From CAZTHL01 sp964613585 (GTDB lineage Bacteria > Pseudomonadota > Alphaproteobacteria > DSM-16000 > Inquilinaceae), in NCBI GenBank assembly GCA_964613585.1, contig CAZTHL010000036.1, positions 1 through 37,453 on the forward strand: a DNA stretch of 37,453 bases. The letters run 5' to 3'. Under the pieces are notes generated by a model. The model ran no database searches. It saw only the letters and a program-made list of their open reading frames with translations, and was not told where the DNA came from. The number at the start of each line of letters is the position of its first letter. The first letter of the stretch is position 1. The position numbers and the translations under genes are program-made. Shown here in pieces: positions 1 to 9,740 of this stretch.

Positions 1-110
1 GGAAACGCCGGCGCGGCGCGCGAGGGAAACATGGAGTGGGCGACGTGCCGGCCCGGGTTCGAGGCCGGTGTCGCGAACGAGGCATCCGCGACGGGGGTGG
101 ATCAGGTCCA

Positions 111-2189
111 ATGCCGAAACTGACCATCGACGACATCGAGATCGAGGTGGAGGCCGGCACGTCGATCCTGCAGGCATGCGAGGAGCTCGGCATCGAGATC
201 CCGCGCTTCTGCTACCACGACCGCCTCTCGGTGCCGGCCAACTGCCGCATGTGCCTGGTCGAGATGGAGCGGTCGCCCAAGCCGGTCGCCTCCTGCGCGA
301 TGCCGGCCGCCGACGGCATGGTCATCCGCACCGACACCGAGATGGTGCACAAGGCCCGTCGCGGGGTCATGGAGTTCCTGCTGATCAATCATCCGCTCGA
401 CTGCCCGATCTGCGACCAGGGCGGCGAGTGCGACCTGCAGGACCAGGCCATGGCCTACGGGTTCGACCGCAGCCGCTACCAGGAGGCGAAGCGGGCGGTG
501 AAGGAGAAGTATCTGGGCCCGCTCATCAAGACCTTCATGACCCGGTGCATCCACTGCACGCGCTGCATCCGCTTCGCCGACGAGATCGCCGGGGTGCCCG
601 AGCTGGGCGCCACCGGCCGCGGCGAACACATGGAGATCGGGCCCTATATCGAACACGCGATTACCTCCGAGCTGTCGGGCAACATGATCGACATCTGCCC
701 GGTGGGGGCGCTGACCTCGAAGCCCTACGCCTTCGCCGCGCGCCCCTGGGAGCTGAAGAAGACCGACACGATCGACGTTCTGGACGCCGTCGGCTGCAGC
801 ATCCGGGCGGACTCGCGCGGCAGCGAGGTGATGCGGATCCTGCCGCGGCTGCATGAGGACGTGAACGAGGAGTGGATCAACGACCGCACACGCTTCGCCT
901 ATGACGGGCTCAAGCGGCAGCGGCTCGACCGGCCCTATGTCCGCCGCGACGGGCGCCTGCAGCCGGCCAGCTGGACCGAGGCGTTCCAGCGCATCGCCGA
1001 GGTCATGCACGGCCTCGACGGGTCGGCGATGGCAGCGATCGCCGGCGATCTGTGCGACGCCGAGTCGATGGTCGCGCTCAAGGATCTGATGCAGGCGGCG
1101 GGCTCGCCCCACATCGATTGCCGGCAGGACGGCGCCCGTCTGCCCACCGATCAGCGCGCCGGCTACCTGTTCAACACCGGCATTGCCGGTATCGAGCAGG
1201 GCGACGCGGTGCTCATCGTCGGTTCGAACCCGCGCTGGGAAGCCACCCTGATCAACGCCCGGCTGCGCAAGCGCTGGCTGATGGGCGGCGTGACGACGCC
1301 GCTCAAGGTCGGCCTGATCGGGCCCCGGGTCGACCTGTCGTTCCGCGTCGACTACCTGGGCGCCGGACCGCAGACGCTGGAGGAGGTGGCCGACGGCCGG
1401 CATCCGTTCAGCCAGGTGCTGCGCGACGCGGAGCGGCCCATGATCATCGTCGGCATGGGCGCGCTGGCGCGGCCCGACGGGGCGGCCGTGCTCGACCTGT
1501 GCCGCCGGCTTGCCGAGAGCCACGGCATGGTGCGCGACGGGTGGAACGGCTTCAACGTGCTGCACACCGCGGCGGCGCGGGTCGGCGGCCTCGATCTGGG
1601 CCTTGTTCCCGGCCATGGCGGCCGCGACGTGCCGGGCATCCTGGCCGGCGCGGAGAGCGGCGAGATCCGCCTGGTCTGGCTGCTGGGCGCCGACGAGCTC
1701 GACACGACTCGGCTGGGGGAGGCCTTCGTGGTCTACCAGGGACATCACGGCGACCGTGGGGCGCACCGGGCCGACGTGATCCTGCCGGGTGCTGCGTACA
1801 CCGAGAAGAACGGCCTGTACGTCAACACGGAAGGCCGGGTGCAGCAGGGCCGCATGGCCGTCTTCCCGCCGGGCGACGCCCGTGAGGACTGGAAGATCAT
1901 CCGCGCCTTCAGCGACTGGATCGACCGCCGGCTGCCCTATGACTCGCTGCGCGAGGTGCGCGACCGGCTGGCTCAGGCGAGCCCGGTCTTCGCCGCCATC
2001 GATCAGCCGGAGCCGGCGCCGTGGGGCGTCTTCGGCACGCCGGGCCCGCTCGACCCGGCGCCGTTCACGTCGCCGATCGAGACGTTCTACATGACCGACC
2101 CGATCAGCCGCGCCTCGCCGACGATGGCAGCTTGCGTCAGTGAGATCCTTCGCCCGGCAATGCAGGAACGGACCGGCACCCATGGGTGA
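111..2189 (+). CDS. nuoG: NADH-quinone oxidoreductase subunit G
   Basis: This is the large Fe-S subunit of the peripheral arm of complex I. It carries electrons from the NADH-oxidising module toward quinone. From the ATG at 111 the protein has 692 residues. The N-terminal 2Fe-2S ligands are C34, C45, C48 and C62. The N3 cluster has the His-plus-three-Cys set H94, C98, C101, C107, and the N4 cluster has C146, C149, C152 and C196. No extra Cys motif for an N7 cluster is visible at the start of the molybdopterin-oxidoreductase-like C-terminal part, as is usual in alphaproteobacteria. The reading frame extends upstream to a GTG at 36, but that stretch is not family-like, and MPKLTIDD is the normal start. 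The stop overlaps the nuoH start by 8 bases, which suggests translational coupling. nuoE/F and the earlier subunits probably lie left of the window. Confidence 0.97.
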   Translation: MPKLTIDDIEIEVEAGTSILQACEELGIEIPRFCYHDRLSVPANCRMCLVEMERSPKPVASCAMPAADGMVIRTDTEMVHKARRGVMEFLLINHPLDCPICDQGGECDLQDQAMAYGFDRSRYQEAKRAVKEKYLGPLIKTFMTRCIHCTRCIRFADEIAGVPELGATGRGEHMEIGPYIEHAITSELSGNMIDICPVGALTSKPYAFAARPWELKKTDTIDVLDAVGCSIRADSRGSEVMRILPRLHEDVNEEWINDRTRFAYDGLKRQRLDRPYVRRDGRLQPASWTEAFQRIAEVMHGLDGSAMAAIAGDLCDAESMVALKDLMQAAGSPHIDCRQDGARLPTDQRAGYLFNTGIAGIEQGDAVLIVGSNPRWEATLINARLRKRWLMGGVTTPLKVGLIGPRVDLSFRVDYLGAGPQTLEEVADGRHPFSQVLRDAERPMIIVGMGALARPDGAAVLDLCRRLAESHGMVRDGWNGFNVLHTAAARVGGLDLGLVPGHGGRDVPGILAGAESGEIRLVWLLGADELDTTRLGEAFVVYQGHHGDRGAHRADVILPGAAYTEKNGLYVNTEGRVQQGRMAVFPPGDAREDWKIIRAFSDWIDRRLPYDSLREVRDRLAQASPVFAAIDQPEPAPWGVFGTPGPLDPAPFTSPIETFYMTDPISRASPTMAACVSEILRPAMQERTGTHG

Positions 2190-3192
2190 TTTCTGGACGC
2201 TCTACGCGTGGCCGACGCTGCTCACCGTCAGCCAGATCTTCGCGATCATCACGCCTCTGCTGCTGGCCGTCGCGTATCTCACCTACGCCGAGCGCAAGAT
2301 CATGGGCGCCATGCAGCTGCGCCAGGGGCCCATGGTGGTCGGGCCGTTCGGGCTGCTGCAGCCGATCGCCGACGGGCTGAAGCTTTTCGTCAAGGAGACG
2401 ATCATCCCGAGCGGCGCGAACCGGGCCGTGTTCCTGATCGCGCCGATGCTCACCTTCTTCCTCAGCCTTCTGGCCTGGGCGGTGATCCCGGTCGATCTCG
2501 GCTGGGTGATCGCCGACATCAATGTCGGTGTGCTGTACCTGTTCGCCATCTCCTCGCTCGGCGTGTACGGCATCATCATGGCCGGCTGGGCGTCAAACTC
2601 GAAATACGCCTTCCTCGGCGGGCTGCGGTCGGCCGCACAGATGGTGTCCTACGAGGTGTCGATCGGCTTCGTCATCATATCGGTGCTGCTGTGCGTCGGC
2701 TCGCTCAATCTGACCGACATCGTCCTGGCGCAGCAGACCGTGTGGTTCGCCATCCCGCTGCTGCCGATGTTCATCGTCTTCTTCATCTCGGCGGTGGCGG
2801 AAACCAACCGGCTGCCCTTCGACCTGCCGGAAGGCGAGTCTGAGCTGGCCGGCGGCTTCATGGTCGAGTACTCGGCCATGACCTACGCGCTCTTCTTCCT
2901 CGGCGAGTACGCCAACATGATCCTGATGAGCGCGTTCACCACCATCCTGTTTCTCGGCGGCTGGCTGCCGCCGATCGATGTGGCGCCGTTCAACTGGATC
3001 CCGGGCGTCATCTGGTTCGCGCTCAAGGTTGCGTTCCTGCTGTTCGTGTTCATCTGGATCCGCGCGACCTTCCCGCGCTTCCGGTACGATCAGCTGATGC
3101 GCCTGGGGTGGAAGATCTTCCTGCCGCTGTCGCTGGCCTGGGTTGTCCTGACCGCCGGCGTCCTGGTGGCCTTCGGCTGGCTGCCGGAGTGA
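2182..3192 (+). CDS. nuoH: NADH-quinone oxidoreductase subunit H
   Basis: This is the membrane subunit of complex I that, with the peripheral arm, forms the quinone-binding chamber. The protein has 336 residues from the ATG at 2182 and about eight hydrophobic segments. Family hallmarks are visible: the early YAERKIMGAMQLRQGP loop, followed by the conserved charged loop ETNRLPFDLPEGESELAGG, which contains the acidic residues implicated in coupling quinone reduction to proton pumping. The frame is open upstream to 2140, but that part lies inside nuoG and is not family-like. The gene overlaps the nuoG end by 8 bases and is followed 37 bases later by nuoI. Confidence 0.97.
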   Translation: MGDFWTLYAWPTLLTVSQIFAIITPLLLAVAYLTYAERKIMGAMQLRQGPMVVGPFGLLQPIADGLKLFVKETIIPSGANRAVFLIAPMLTFFLSLLAWAVIPVDLGWVIADINVGVLYLFAISSLGVYGIIMAGWASNSKYAFLGGLRSAAQMVSYEVSIGFVIISVLLCVGSLNLTDIVLAQQTVWFAIPLLPMFIVFFISAVAETNRLPFDLPEGESELAGGFMVEYSAMTYALFFLGEYANMILMSAFTTILFLGGWLPPIDVAPFNWIPGVIWFALKVAFLLFVFIWIRATFPRFRYDQLMRLGWKIFLPLSLAWVVLTAGVLVAFGWLPE

Positions 3193-3229
3193 GCGGTCAC
3201 GCTTCGGGCAACGACCAAGGGGTTGAGAG

Positions 3230-3718
3230 ATGAGCTTCATCGATCGCGCGGCGCGCAGCTTCCTGCTGGCGGAGCTCGCCTCGGGCATGGCGCTGACCTT
3301 CAAGTACATGTTCAAGCCGAAGGTGACGCTGAACTATCCATACGAGAAGGGGCCGCTCAGCCCGCGTTTCCGCGGCGAGCATGCCTTGCGCCGCTACCCG
3401 AACGGAGAGGAGCGGTGCATCGCCTGCAAGCTGTGCGAGGCGATCTGCCCGGCTCTGGCGATCACGATCGAGGCGGAGCCGCGTGAGGACGGCAGCCGCC
3501 GGACGACGCGCTACGACATCGACATGACCAAGTGCATCTATTGCGGCATGTGCCAGGAGGCCTGCCCGGTGGATGCGATCGTCGAGGGGCCGAACTTCGA
3601 GTTCTCGACCGAGACGCGCGAGGAGCTCTACTACAACAAGGCAAAGCTGCTGGAAAACGGGGATCGCTGGGAGCCGCAGCTGGCCGCGAACATTGCGGGC
3701 GACGCGCCTTATCGTTAA
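3230..3718 (+). CDS. nuoI: NADH-quinone oxidoreductase subunit I (2x 4Fe-4S ferredoxin type)
   Basis: This is the TYKY-type subunit, which holds clusters N6a and N6b and relays electrons to N2 and quinone. It has 162 residues. Two classic CxxCxxCxxxCP motifs are present: C63, C66, C69, C73 and C102, C105, C108, C112. The first stretch (residues 1-30) is the amphipathic membrane-contact helix typical of the family. A purine-rich GAGAG lies just before the ATG at 3230. The length matches alphaproteobacterial NuoI. A 118-base spacer separates it from nuoJ, the longest gap inside this nuo cluster. Confidence 0.97.
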   Translation: MSFIDRAARSFLLAELASGMALTFKYMFKPKVTLNYPYEKGPLSPRFRGEHALRRYPNGEERCIACKLCEAICPALAITIEAEPREDGSRRTTRYDIDMTKCIYCGMCQEACPVDAIVEGPNFEFSTETREELYYNKAKLLENGDRWEPQLAANIAGDAPYR

Positions 3719-3836
3719 GACGGTGACATCCGCCCGGGGACGGGGCTGAGACGCCGCTCCGGGCGCACGCGCGTCATGCCGCCCCGCCTTCGGCGAGGCG
3801 GCCTCCTCCCGCTTGCCGCGTCTTGGGACCCGAGGG

Positions 3837-4451
3837 ATGACGATCCCGGCACTCGCCTTCTACCTGTTCGCAGGCATCACGATCGCCTCGGCGGTCATGG
3901 TCATCTCCGCCCGCAATCCGGTCCATTCGGTCCTCTTCCTGATCCTCGCCTTCTTCAATTCAGCGGCGCTGCTCGTCCTGCTCGGCGCCGAGTTCATCGC
4001 CTTCATCCTGATCGTGGTCTATGTCGGCGCGGTCGCCGTCCTGTTCCTGTTCGTGGTCATGATGCTGGACATCAACTTCGGCGAGCTTCGGCGCGGCTTC
4101 CTGCAATATCTCCCGGTGGGCGGCCTGGTCGCGCTGATCCTGCTTGTCGAGCTGGGCCTGGTCATCGGCGGCTGGGTGATCGCGCCCGGGGCGATCGTCA
4201 GCGCGCAGGCGCCGGCGCCTCCGCCGGAGCAGGTGACCAACACCGAGGCGCTGGGCCGGCTGATCTACACCGAGTACCTTTACCTGTTCCAGGCGTCGGG
4301 GCTGGTGTTGCTGATCGCCATGATCGGCGCGATCGTGCTGACCTTGCGGACCCGCCCGGCGGTGCGCAAGCAGGACCCGGGTGCGCAGGCCAGCCGGCGG
4401 CGCGAGGATGTGATCGCCGTCACCCGGGTCAATGTCGGCGACGGAGCGTGA
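3837..4451 (+). CDS. nuoJ: NADH-quinone oxidoreductase subunit J
   Basis: This is a membrane subunit of complex I with five predicted hydrophobic helices. It lies in the E-channel region between NuoH and the antiporter-like subunits. I chose the ATG at 3837 (MTIPALAFYLFAG), giving 204 residues. A TTG at 3813 in the same frame would add eight non-hydrophobic residues that do not fit the family. The VYVGAVAVLFLFVVMML segment is the conserved third helix with its pi-bulge region. The C-terminus is hydrophilic and includes a basic stretch near VRKQDPGAQASRRRED. The gene ends 4 bases before the nuoK start. Confidence 0.95.
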   Translation: MTIPALAFYLFAGITIASAVMVISARNPVHSVLFLILAFFNSAALLVLLGAEFIAFILIVVYVGAVAVLFLFVVMMLDINFGELRRGFLQYLPVGGLVALILLVELGLVIGGWVIAPGAIVSAQAPAPPPEQVTNTEALGRLIYTEYLYLFQASGLVLLIAMIGAIVLTLRTRPAVRKQDPGAQASRRREDVIAVTRVNVGDGA

Positions 4452-4455
4452 CGCG

Positions 4456-4761
4456 ATGATCGGGCTCGGACACTATCTCACGGTCGCGGCGATCCTGTTC
4501 ACTCTGGGCATCATGGGGATCTTTCTCAACCGCCGCAACGTGATCATCATCCTCATGTCGATCGAGTTGATGCTGCTGGCGGTCAACATCAACCTCGTCG
4601 CCTTCTCGGCGTCGCTCAACGATCTCGTCGGCCAGATCTTCGCCCTGTTCGTCCTGACCGTCGCGGCGGCCGAGGCGGCCATCGGGCTCGCCATTCTGGT
4701 CGTGTACTTCCGAAACCGCGGCACCATCGAGGTCGCGGATGTCAGCCTGATGAAGGGCTAG
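4456..4761 (+). CDS. nuoK: NADH-quinone oxidoreductase subunit K
   Basis: This is a small three-helix complex I subunit related to MrpC antiporter subunits. It has 101 residues, the family's usual size. The conserved glutamates are visible: one in helix 2 within MSIELMLLAVNINLV, and one in helix 3 within AAAEAAIGLAILVVYF. Both belong to the polar axis used for proton translocation. The start is the ATG at 4456 (MIGLGHYLTV). The frame also runs upstream to an ATG at 4432, but those residues overlap the nuoJ end and are not conserved. nuoL begins 12 bases downstream. Confidence 0.96.
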   Translation: MIGLGHYLTVAAILFTLGIMGIFLNRRNVIIILMSIELMLLAVNINLVAFSASLNDLVGQIFALFVLTVAAAEAAIGLAILVVYFRNRGTIEVADVSLMKG

Positions 4762-4773
4762 GGCGCGCGGGCC

Positions 4774-6711
4774 ATGGAAACGCTGGCGATCTTCCTGCCG
4801 CTGATCGGCTACCTGGTGGCCCGGCTGGGCGCGCGCTGGATCGGCGACACCGGCGCCATGGCGGCAACGGTGGCGGCCGTCAACCTGTCGCTGCTGATCT
4901 CCATCTGGCTGTTCGTCGACGTCGCGATCAACGGCAACGCGCGGACGATCGAGCTGTTCACCTGGATCGACAGCGGCGAGTTCGAGCTGTCCTGGGCGCT
5001 CAGGCTCGACACGCTGACCGCGGTGATGCTGATCGTGGTCACCGGCGTGTCGGGCATGGTGCACATCTACTCGATCGGCTACATGCACCATGACCCGCAC
5101 AAGCCGAAGTTCTTCGCCTATCTGAGCCTGTTCACCTTCATGATGCTGATGCTGGTGACGGCCGACAACCTGGTGCAGATGTACTTCGGCTGGGAAGGGG
5201 TCGGCCTCGCCAGCTACCTGCTCATCGGCTTCTGGAACGAGCGGCCCAGCGCCAACACGGCGGCCATCAAGGCCTTCGTGGTGAACCGGGTCGGCGACTT
5301 CGGTTTTGCCCTCGGCATCATGGGCGTGTTCTTCCTGTTCGGCTCGGTCCAGTTCGAGACGATCTTCGCCGCCGTGCCGGACATGGCCGACGCGACCTTC
5401 GAGTTCCTCGGGGTCGAGGTGCACGCTCTCACCACCATCTGCCTGTTGCTGTTCCTCGGCGCGATGGGCAAGTCGGCCCAGCTGGGCCTGCACACCTGGC
5501 TGCCCGACGCCATGGAGGGCCCGACCCCCGTCTCGGCCCTGATACATGCCGCGACCATGGTGACCGCCGGGGTGTTCATGCTGGCCAGGCTGTCACCGCT
5601 CTACGAGTTTGCGCCGGTCGCGCTGGCAGTGGTCGCGGTGATCGGCGCGCTGACCGCGTTCATCGCGGCGACCATCGGTCTGACCCAGTTCGACATCAAG
5701 CGGGTGATCGCCTACTCGACCATGAGCCAGCTCGGCTACATGTTCTTCGCGATCGGCGTCTCGGCCTACTCGGCGGCGATCTTCCACCTGATGACCCACG
5801 CCTTCTTCAAGGCGCTGCTGTTCCTGGGCGCCGGGTCGGTCATCCATGCCATGTCGGACGAGCAGGACATGCGCCGGATGGGCGGCATCTGGCGGCAGAT
5901 CCCCTATACCTACACGCTCATGTGGATCGGCAGCCTGGCGCTCGCCGGCATCGGCATCCCCGCGATCTACGGCTTTGCCGGCTTCTATTCCAAGGACATC
6001 ATCCTGGAGTCCGCGTTCGCGGCGCATTCCTGGTTCGGCACCCTGGCCTTCTGGCTCGGCATCGCGGCCGCGCTGATGACCGCCTTCTACAGCTGGCGGC
6101 TGCTGTTCCTGACCTTCCACGGCGAGCCGCGGGCCGACGAGAAGGTCATGGCGCATGTTCATGAGTCGCCCTGGGTGATGATCGGGCCGCTCGTCGTCCT
6201 CGGGCTCGGCTCGCTGTTCGCCGGCATTCTTGCCTATGATGCCTTCGTCTATCACGGCCGCGAGGCCTTCTGGGGCGGGAGCCTGTTCGTCCTGGGCGAG
6301 GACGTCATCGAGGCGGCGCATCACGTGCCGTTCTGGGTCAAGATCCTGCCCGTCATCATGGGCCTGACCGGCATCGGCCTTGCCTGGCTGTTCTACATTC
6401 GACAGCCCGATCTGCCGAGGCGCGTGTCGGCCGGCCTGGCGCCGATCAACACCCTGTTCTTCAACAAATGGTACTTCGACGAGGCCTATGATCGCCTGTT
6501 CGTCCGCCCGGCCGGATGGCTCGGCCGCAGCCTGTGGAAAGGCGGCGACGGCGCGATCATCGACGGTCTCGGCCCGGACGGCCTGACGCGGGTCGCGCGG
6601 ATCACCGCGCGGCGGGTGGCACGTCTGCAGACCGGCTACATCTTCCACTACGCCTTTGCCATGCTGATCGGTGTCGTGCTGTTCGTCAGCTGGTACTTCT
6701 ACCGCTTCTGA
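4774..6711 (+). CDS. nuoL: NADH-quinone oxidoreductase subunit L
   Basis: This is the distal antiporter-like proton-pumping subunit of complex I, with 645 residues. The N-terminal and central parts carry the Proton_antipo domains. Visible hallmarks include the YFGWEGVGLASYLLIGFW segment with its key glutamate, the LHTWLPDAMEGPTPVSALIHAATMVTAG segment, and the KALLFLGAGSVIHAMSDEQDMRRMGG loop with its conserved lysine and histidine. The C-terminal 150 residues form the long lateral helix and last transmembrane helix that anchor along NuoM/NuoN. The order L-M-N is the canonical one. Confidence 0.97.
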   Translation: METLAIFLPLIGYLVARLGARWIGDTGAMAATVAAVNLSLLISIWLFVDVAINGNARTIELFTWIDSGEFELSWALRLDTLTAVMLIVVTGVSGMVHIYSIGYMHHDPHKPKFFAYLSLFTFMMLMLVTADNLVQMYFGWEGVGLASYLLIGFWNERPSANTAAIKAFVVNRVGDFGFALGIMGVFFLFGSVQFETIFAAVPDMADATFEFLGVEVHALTTICLLLFLGAMGKSAQLGLHTWLPDAMEGPTPVSALIHAATMVTAGVFMLARLSPLYEFAPVALAVVAVIGALTAFIAATIGLTQFDIKRVIAYSTMSQLGYMFFAIGVSAYSAAIFHLMTHAFFKALLFLGAGSVIHAMSDEQDMRRMGGIWRQIPYTYTLMWIGSLALAGIGIPAIYGFAGFYSKDIILESAFAAHSWFGTLAFWLGIAAALMTAFYSWRLLFLTFHGEPRADEKVMAHVHESPWVMIGPLVVLGLGSLFAGILAYDAFVYHGREAFWGGSLFVLGEDVIEAAHHVPFWVKILPVIMGLTGIGLAWLFYIRQPDLPRRVSAGLAPINTLFFNKWYFDEAYDRLFVRPAGWLGRSLWKGGDGAIIDGLGPDGLTRVARITARRVARLQTGYIFHYAFAMLIGVVLFVSWYFYRF

Positions 6712-6759
6712 GCGTGCGCTCGTGCGTTCCCATCGCCCCGGTTCCGGAGCCACGTCGCC

Positions 6760-8301
6760 ATGAGCTGGCCGATCCTGTCGCTCATCACCTTCGTGCCGAC
6801 GATCGGCGCGGCCTTCATCTTCCTGCTGGCGCGCGGAACGCCGGAGCAGGTCGCCCGCAACGCCCGCTACATGGCGCTGTGGACCTCGCTTGCCGCCTTC
6901 GTCCTGTCGCTGTTCGTCTGGTTCGGCTTCGACCGGACCACCTCCGCCTTCCAGTTCCAGGAAAGGATCGAGTGGTTCCCGGCGTTCAACATCGGCTACC
7001 ATATGGGCGTGGATGGCATCTCCATGATGTTCGTCCTGCTTTGCACGGTGCTCACGCCGCTGTGCATCCTGGCCAGCTGGGAGTCGATCAAGGACCGGGT
7101 CAAGGAGTACATGATCGCGTTCCTCATCCTCGAGACCATGATGGTCGGGATGTTCTGCGCGCTCGATTTCGTTCTCTTCTACGTGTTTTTCGAAGGTGTG
7201 CTGATCCCGATGTTCGTCATCATCGGGATCTGGGGCAGCGGTGAGCGCCGCATCTATGCGGCTTTCAAGTTCTTCCTGTACACCCTGCTCGGCTCCGTGC
7301 TGATGATGCTGGCGCTGATCGCCATGTATCTGCATGCCGGGACCACCGACATTCCGGTGCTGCTGGAGACGGCGTTTCCACCGGGAATGCAGTTCTGGCT
7401 GTGGCTGGCCATGTTCGCGTCGTTCGCTGTCAAGGTGCCCATGTGGCCGGTGCATACGTGGCTGCCGGACGCCCACGTCGAGGCCCCGACCGCGGGCTCC
7501 GTCATCCTGGCCGGTGTGCTCCTGAAGATGGGCGGCTACGGGTTCCTTCGCTTCTCCATCCCGATGCTGCCGGAGGCGACGGCGTTCTTCACGCCGCTCG
7601 TGTTTGCGCTCAGCGTCATCGCGATCATCTACACGTCGCTGGTGGCCCTGGCGCAGCAGGACATGAAGAAGCTGATCGCCTACTCCTCGGTCGCCCACAT
7701 GGGCTTCGTGACCATTGGCATGTTCACGCTCACGGTCCAGGGGATCGAGGGCTCGATCTTCCAGATGCTGAGCCACGGCATCGTCTCGGCCGCCCTGTTC
7801 CTTTGCGTCGGGGTCGTCTACGACCGGCTCCACACCCGCGAGATTGCCCGCTACGGCGGGCTGGTGAACAACATGCCGGTCTATGCCTTCGTCTTCATGA
7901 TCTTCCTGCTGGCCTCGGTCGGTCTGCCGGGCACCAGCGGCTTCGTGGGCGAGTTCCTGACCCTCGTGGGCGCCTTCCAGGTCAACACGTGGGTCGCGCT
8001 GCTGGCCACCACCGGGATCATCCTCGGCGCGGCGTACATGCTGCTGCTCTACCGCCGGGTCATCTTCGGGCGGCTGACCAAGGACGATCTCAAGGGGCTG
8101 CTTGACCTGAGCCCGCGCGAGGCAGCCGTCTTCGCGCCGCTGATCCTGCTCGTGCTGTGGATGGGCATCTATCCGGCGAGCTTTCTCAACGTCATGAGCG
8201 TATCCGTGGCCGAACTGATCGAGAACTACGAGCTCGCGCTGGAGGCGGCCGAGGCCCGCGATCTGGCGGCAGCCGGTGCCGATCAAGGACCAGGCCGATG
8301 A
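6760..8301 (+). CDS. nuoM: NADH-quinone oxidoreductase subunit M
   Basis: This is the second antiporter-like proton-pumping subunit of complex I, with 513 residues and about 14 hydrophobic helices. Diagnostic stretches are FFEGVLIPMFVIIGIWG, with the conserved glutamate of helix 5, and KVPMWPVHTWLPDAHVEAPT, with the conserved lysine and the discontinuous-helix motif. The TGA stop overlaps the nuoN ATG in an ATGA arrangement at 8298-8301. The 48-base gap after nuoL shows no terminator. Confidence 0.97.
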   Translation: MSWPILSLITFVPTIGAAFIFLLARGTPEQVARNARYMALWTSLAAFVLSLFVWFGFDRTTSAFQFQERIEWFPAFNIGYHMGVDGISMMFVLLCTVLTPLCILASWESIKDRVKEYMIAFLILETMMVGMFCALDFVLFYVFFEGVLIPMFVIIGIWGSGERRIYAAFKFFLYTLLGSVLMMLALIAMYLHAGTTDIPVLLETAFPPGMQFWLWLAMFASFAVKVPMWPVHTWLPDAHVEAPTAGSVILAGVLLKMGGYGFLRFSIPMLPEATAFFTPLVFALSVIAIIYTSLVALAQQDMKKLIAYSSVAHMGFVTIGMFTLTVQGIEGSIFQMLSHGIVSAALFLCVGVVYDRLHTREIARYGGLVNNMPVYAFVFMIFLLASVGLPGTSGFVGEFLTLVGAFQVNTWVALLATTGIILGAAYMLLLYRRVIFGRLTKDDLKGLLDLSPREAAVFAPLILLVLWMGIYPASFLNVMSVSVAELIENYELALEAAEARDLAAAGADQGPGR

Positions 8302-9740
8302 CCGACTTCCCGGACCTGACGCATGCCCTTCCCGAGATCTGGCTCGCGGTCGCCGGCATGGCGTTGCTCATGGTGGGCGTGTTCCGGCAGGAGGACACGA
8401 CGCGGCTGATCTCCGCCCTGACCGTGGGCAGCTTTGCTATCGCCGCGGTCCTTGTCGTCGCCTTGGACGGTACCGGGGTGACCTTCAGCGGCCTGTTCAT
8501 CGCCGACGGCTTCGCCGACTTCATGAAGCTGCTGGTGCTCATCGGCTCGGCCTTGGCCGTGATCATGTCCGTCGAGTTCATCGAGCGCGAGCGTATGGCC
8601 CGGTTCGAGTATCCGGTGCTGTTCCTGTTCGCGACGCTCGGCATGCTGATGATGATCAGCGCCAACGACCTGATCTCGCTGTACATCGGGCTCGAGCTGC
8701 AAAGCCTGTCACTGTATGTCGTCGCTGCGTTCCGCCGCGACACGGTTCGCTCGTCCGAGGCGGGGCTCAAATACTTCGTCCTCGGCGCGTTGTCTTCGGG
8801 AATGCTGCTGTACGGCGCCTCGCTGGTCTATGGCTTCGCCGGCACCACCAATTTCGGGCTGCTCGCCGAGGTGCTGACTGTGGACCAGGTCGACTCCCTC
8901 GGCCTGCTTATCGGCCTCGTGTTCGTGGCCGCCGGCCTCGCCTTCAAGATCTCGGCCGTGCCGTTCCACATGTGGACACCGGACGTGTACGAGGGCGCGC
9001 CCACGCCGGTGACGGCCTTCTTCGCGGTGGCGCCGAAGATCGCCGCGATCGCCCTGTTCACCCGGGTGCTGGTCGGACCGTTCGGCGATCTCGTCGCGTC
9101 ATGGCAGCAGATCGTCGTCGTGACCTCGATCCTGTCCATGGCCCTCGGCGCCTTCGCCGCGATCAATCAGAGCAACATCAAGCGGCTGATGGCCTATTCG
9201 TCGATCGGCCACATCGGCTACGCCCTGGTGGGCTTGGCCGCCGGCACCCAGACCGGCGTCCAGGGCGTGCTGATCTACATGGCCATCTACCTGGCGATGA
9301 ATGTCGGGACGTTCGCCTGTATCCTTTGCATGCGGGTGAACGGCCGCATGGTGGAGGGCATTGGCGATTTGGCCGGGCTCAGCCGCACCCATCCGATGAT
9401 GGCCGTGGTCCTGGCCGTCTTCATGTTCTCCTTGGCCGGCATTCCGCCGCTGGCCGGCTTCTTCGGCAAGCTTTACGTGTTCCTTGCCGCCATCGATGCC
9501 GAATTGTACACGCTTGCGGTGATCGGCGTCGTCACCAGCGTGGTTTCGGCCTTCTATTATCTCCGTATCGTCAAGCTGATGTACTTTGACGATCCGGTCG
9601 AGGCCTTCGATCGTCCGATCGGCCGGGAGATGACCGGGGTGCTGACGGTCTCCGGGCTGTTCACCATGTTCTTTTTCCTGTTTCCGTCGATCATCGTGGA
9701 CACGGCCGCGTCGGCGGCGGGCACCCTGTTCGGTCCATGA
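8298..9740 (+). CDS. nuoN: NADH-quinone oxidoreductase subunit N
   Basis: This is the third antiporter-like subunit of complex I, with 480 residues. Family signatures are GLELQSLSLYVVAAF, with the conserved glutamate, and KISAVPFHMWTPDVYEGAPTP, with the conserved lysine-containing segment. The frame is open to 8157, but the proper start is the ATG at 8298 (MTDFPDLTHALPEIWL), which overlaps the nuoM stop by 4 bases. Its own stop overlaps the birA start by 4 bases. The next gene therefore appears to be co-transcribed and coupled, although it does not belong to complex I. Confidence 0.97.
   Translation: MTDFPDLTHALPEIWLAVAGMALLMVGVFRQEDTTRLISALTVGSFAIAAVLVVALDGTGVTFSGLFIADGFADFMKLLVLIGSALAVIMSVEFIERERMARFEYPVLFLFATLGMLMMISANDLISLYIGLELQSLSLYVVAAFRRDTVRSSEAGLKYFVLGALSSGMLLYGASLVYGFAGTTNFGLLAEVLTVDQVDSLGLLIGLVFVAAGLAFKISAVPFHMWTPDVYEGAPTPVTAFFAVAPKIAAIALFTRVLVGPFGDLVASWQQIVVVTSILSMALGAFAAINQSNIKRLMAYSSIGHIGYALVGLAAGTQTGVQGVLIYMAIYLAMNVGTFACILCMRVNGRMVEGIGDLAGLSRTHPMMAVVLAVFMFSLAGIPPLAGFFGKLYVFLAAIDAELYTLAVIGVVTSVVSAFYYLRIVKLMYFDDPVEAFDRPIGREMTGVLTVSGLFTMFFFLFPSIIVDTAASAAGTLFGP

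Noticed and set aside
36..110. N-terminal extension of nuoG from a GTG
   Set aside because: The extra 25 residues are not family-like, and the normal NuoG start MPKLTIDD is at 111.
5593..8286. An 897-codon minus-strand open frame opposite nuoL and nuoM
   Set aside because: It has the same GC-driven shadow pattern, with Arg/Asp/Gln/His-rich low-complexity translation, and lies opposite unmistakable complex I genes.
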